Below are positions 8,254 through 9,036 of a stretch of 9,036 nt of DNA, in pieces. Every line of letters begins with the position of its first letter. The first letter of the stretch is position 1. The notes below the pieces were generated by a model. That model ran no database searches, was not told the origin of the DNA, and worked only from the letters and a program-made list of their open reading frames with translations. A program made the position numbers and the translations under genes. This stretch comes from Thiohalospira sp051746205. Its GTDB lineage: Bacteria; Pseudomonadota; Gammaproteobacteria; Thiohalospirales; Thiohalospiraceae. The DNA is taken from assembly GCA_051746205.1 (NCBI GenBank), contig JBNJEU010000064.1, positions 1 through 9,036 of the forward strand, read 5' to 3'.

Positions 8254-8304
8254 CAAAGGCCTTCGCAAACCGCATGACACGATACAGCAGGAGTCCCAGC
8301 GACC

Positions 8305-9036
8305 ATGGCCTACGAGCACATCCGGCTCCCCGAGAGTGGTGACGCCATTACCGTCGGCGGCGACGGCAGCCTGAGCATCCCGGATCACCCCGTCATCCCC
8401 TACATCGAGGGCGACGGGACCGGCGTCGACATCACGCCGGTGATGAAGCGGGTCATCGACGCGGCGGTGGAGACGAGCTACGGCGGCCGGCGCGCCATCA
8501 GCTGGATGGAGATCTACGCCGGCGAGAAGGCCAACCACATCTACGGTGAAGAGATCTGGCTGCCGGAAGAGACCATGGACGCCATCCGCACCTACAAGGT
8601 GGCCATCAAGGGTCCGCTGACCACACCGGTGGGCGAGGGCATTCGCTCGCTGAACGTCGCCCTGCGTCAGGACCTCGACCTGTATACCTGCCTGCGCCCG
8701 GTGCGCTACTACGCCGGGACCCCGAGCCCGTTGAAGGAGCCGGAGAAGACCGACATGGTCATCTTCCGGGAGAACTCCGAGGACATCTACGCCGGGATCG
8801 AGTGGAAGGCCGGGACCGCCGAGGTGAAACGGGTCATCGACTTCCTTCAGAGCGAGATGGGCGTGGACAAGATCCGCTTTCCCGAGACCTCCGGCATCGG
8901 TGTGAAGCCGGTCTCGGAGGAAGGCACCAGGCGGCTGGTGCGCAAGGCCATCGAATATGCCATCGATCAGGATCGGCCGTCGGTGACCCTGGTTCACAAG
9001 GGCAACATCATGAAATTCACCGAGGGTGCCTTCAAG
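8305..9036 (+). CDS. icd: Isocitrate dehydrogenase, NADP-type, N-terminal 244 residues (3' end outside window)
   Basis: Icd oxidatively decarboxylates isocitrate to 2-oxoglutarate in the TCA cycle. The frame starts at ATG 8305, with AGGAG (8289-8293) eleven bases before it, and is still open at the right edge. It follows E. coli Icd with a two-residue offset: PYIEGDGTGVDITPVM (32-47), ISWMEIYAGEKA (65-76), VAIKGPLTTPVGEGIRSLNV (99-118), LRPVRYY (130-136), FRENSEDIYAGIEWKAG (154-170) and VHKGNIMKFTEGAFK (230-244). Isocitrate-binding residues S115, N117, R121 and R131, and catalytic Y162 and K232, are all present. S115 corresponds to E. coli S113, the site phosphorylated by AceK. The coenzyme-specificity residues lie beyond the window, so NADP use is inferred from overall similarity. 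The gene is divergent from parA. Confidence 0.96.
   Translation, partial: MAYEHIRLPESGDAITVGGDGSLSIPDHPVIPYIEGDGTGVDITPVMKRVIDAAVETSYGGRRAISWMEIYAGEKANHIYGEEIWLPEETMDAIRTYKVAIKGPLTTPVGEGIRSLNVALRQDLDLYTCLRPVRYYAGTPSPLKEPEKTDMVIFRENSEDIYAGIEWKAGTAEVKRVIDFLQSEMGVDKIRFPETSGIGVKPVSEEGTRRLVRKAIEYAIDQDRPSVTLVHKGNIMKFTEGAFK

Larger units (their letters stand above)
8078..8304. other. Divergent intergenic region between parA and icd
   Basis: These 227 bases carry the 5' leaders and presumably the promoters of both genes. I see the parA Shine-Dalgarno at 8084-8088, a 15-base palindrome at 8161-8175, a weak promoter-like pair for icd at 8225-8253 and the icd Shine-Dalgarno AGGAG at 8289-8293. No small gene, RNA gene or parS-like site (TGTTTCACGTGAAACA) is evident. 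A weak TTGACC hexamer occurs on minus near 8199-8204 without a convincing -10 partner. Confidence 0.7.

Noticed and set aside
8209..8997. A 262-codon minus-strand frame opposite icd
   Set aside because: It runs antisense to the highly conserved icd coding sequence and has no motifs.

Overview
The window is GC-rich DNA from a gammaproteobacterium. The best evidence is hflD, a gene essentially confined to that class, sitting in the classic mnmA-hflD-purB neighbourhood. YceF, PurB, AcnA and Icd also read as close relatives of the enterobacterial and pseudomonad proteins. The strong GC bias and the style of the intergenic repeat would suit a halophilic or sulfur-oxidising lineage such as Ectothiorhodospiraceae or Halomonas-like bacteria, but that placement is an inference.

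Layout. Bases 1-379 (+) hold the 3' end of a RelE/ParE-type toxin gene followed by its XRE-type antitoxin, in DNA clearly less GC-rich than the rest. From 409 to 8077 everything lies on the minus strand. In transcription order it is parA-like ATPase, small disordered-protein gene, mnmA, hflD, acnA, purB, a long composite inverted repeat, then maf (yceF). From 8305 to the right edge the 5' part of icd runs on the plus strand, divergent from parA, with a 227-base region between them.

Gene coupling is tight. parA and the small gene overlap by ATGA, mnmA and hflD by GTGA, and acnA and purB can overlap by ATGA. The small gene and mnmA are 14 bases apart. hflD and acnA are separated by 84 bases, where a separate acnA promoter could lie. 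purB and maf are separated by about 200 bases that are mostly a 143-base inverted repeat enclosing two further hairpins.

Function. mnmA (tRNA 2-thiouridine), purB (purine synthesis), maf (nucleotide pyrophosphatase), acnA and icd (consecutive TCA-cycle steps) are housekeeping genes. The unexpected parts are: (1) the ParA/MinD-type ATPase with no ParB, translationally coupled to a 94-residue low-complexity protein with a near-terminal tryptophan, an arrangement like the McdA/McdB cargo-positioning pairs but with no carboxysome genes in view; (2) the elaborate inverted repeat after purB; (3) acnA inserted between hflD and purB; and (4) the toxin-antitoxin pair of different base composition at the left edge.
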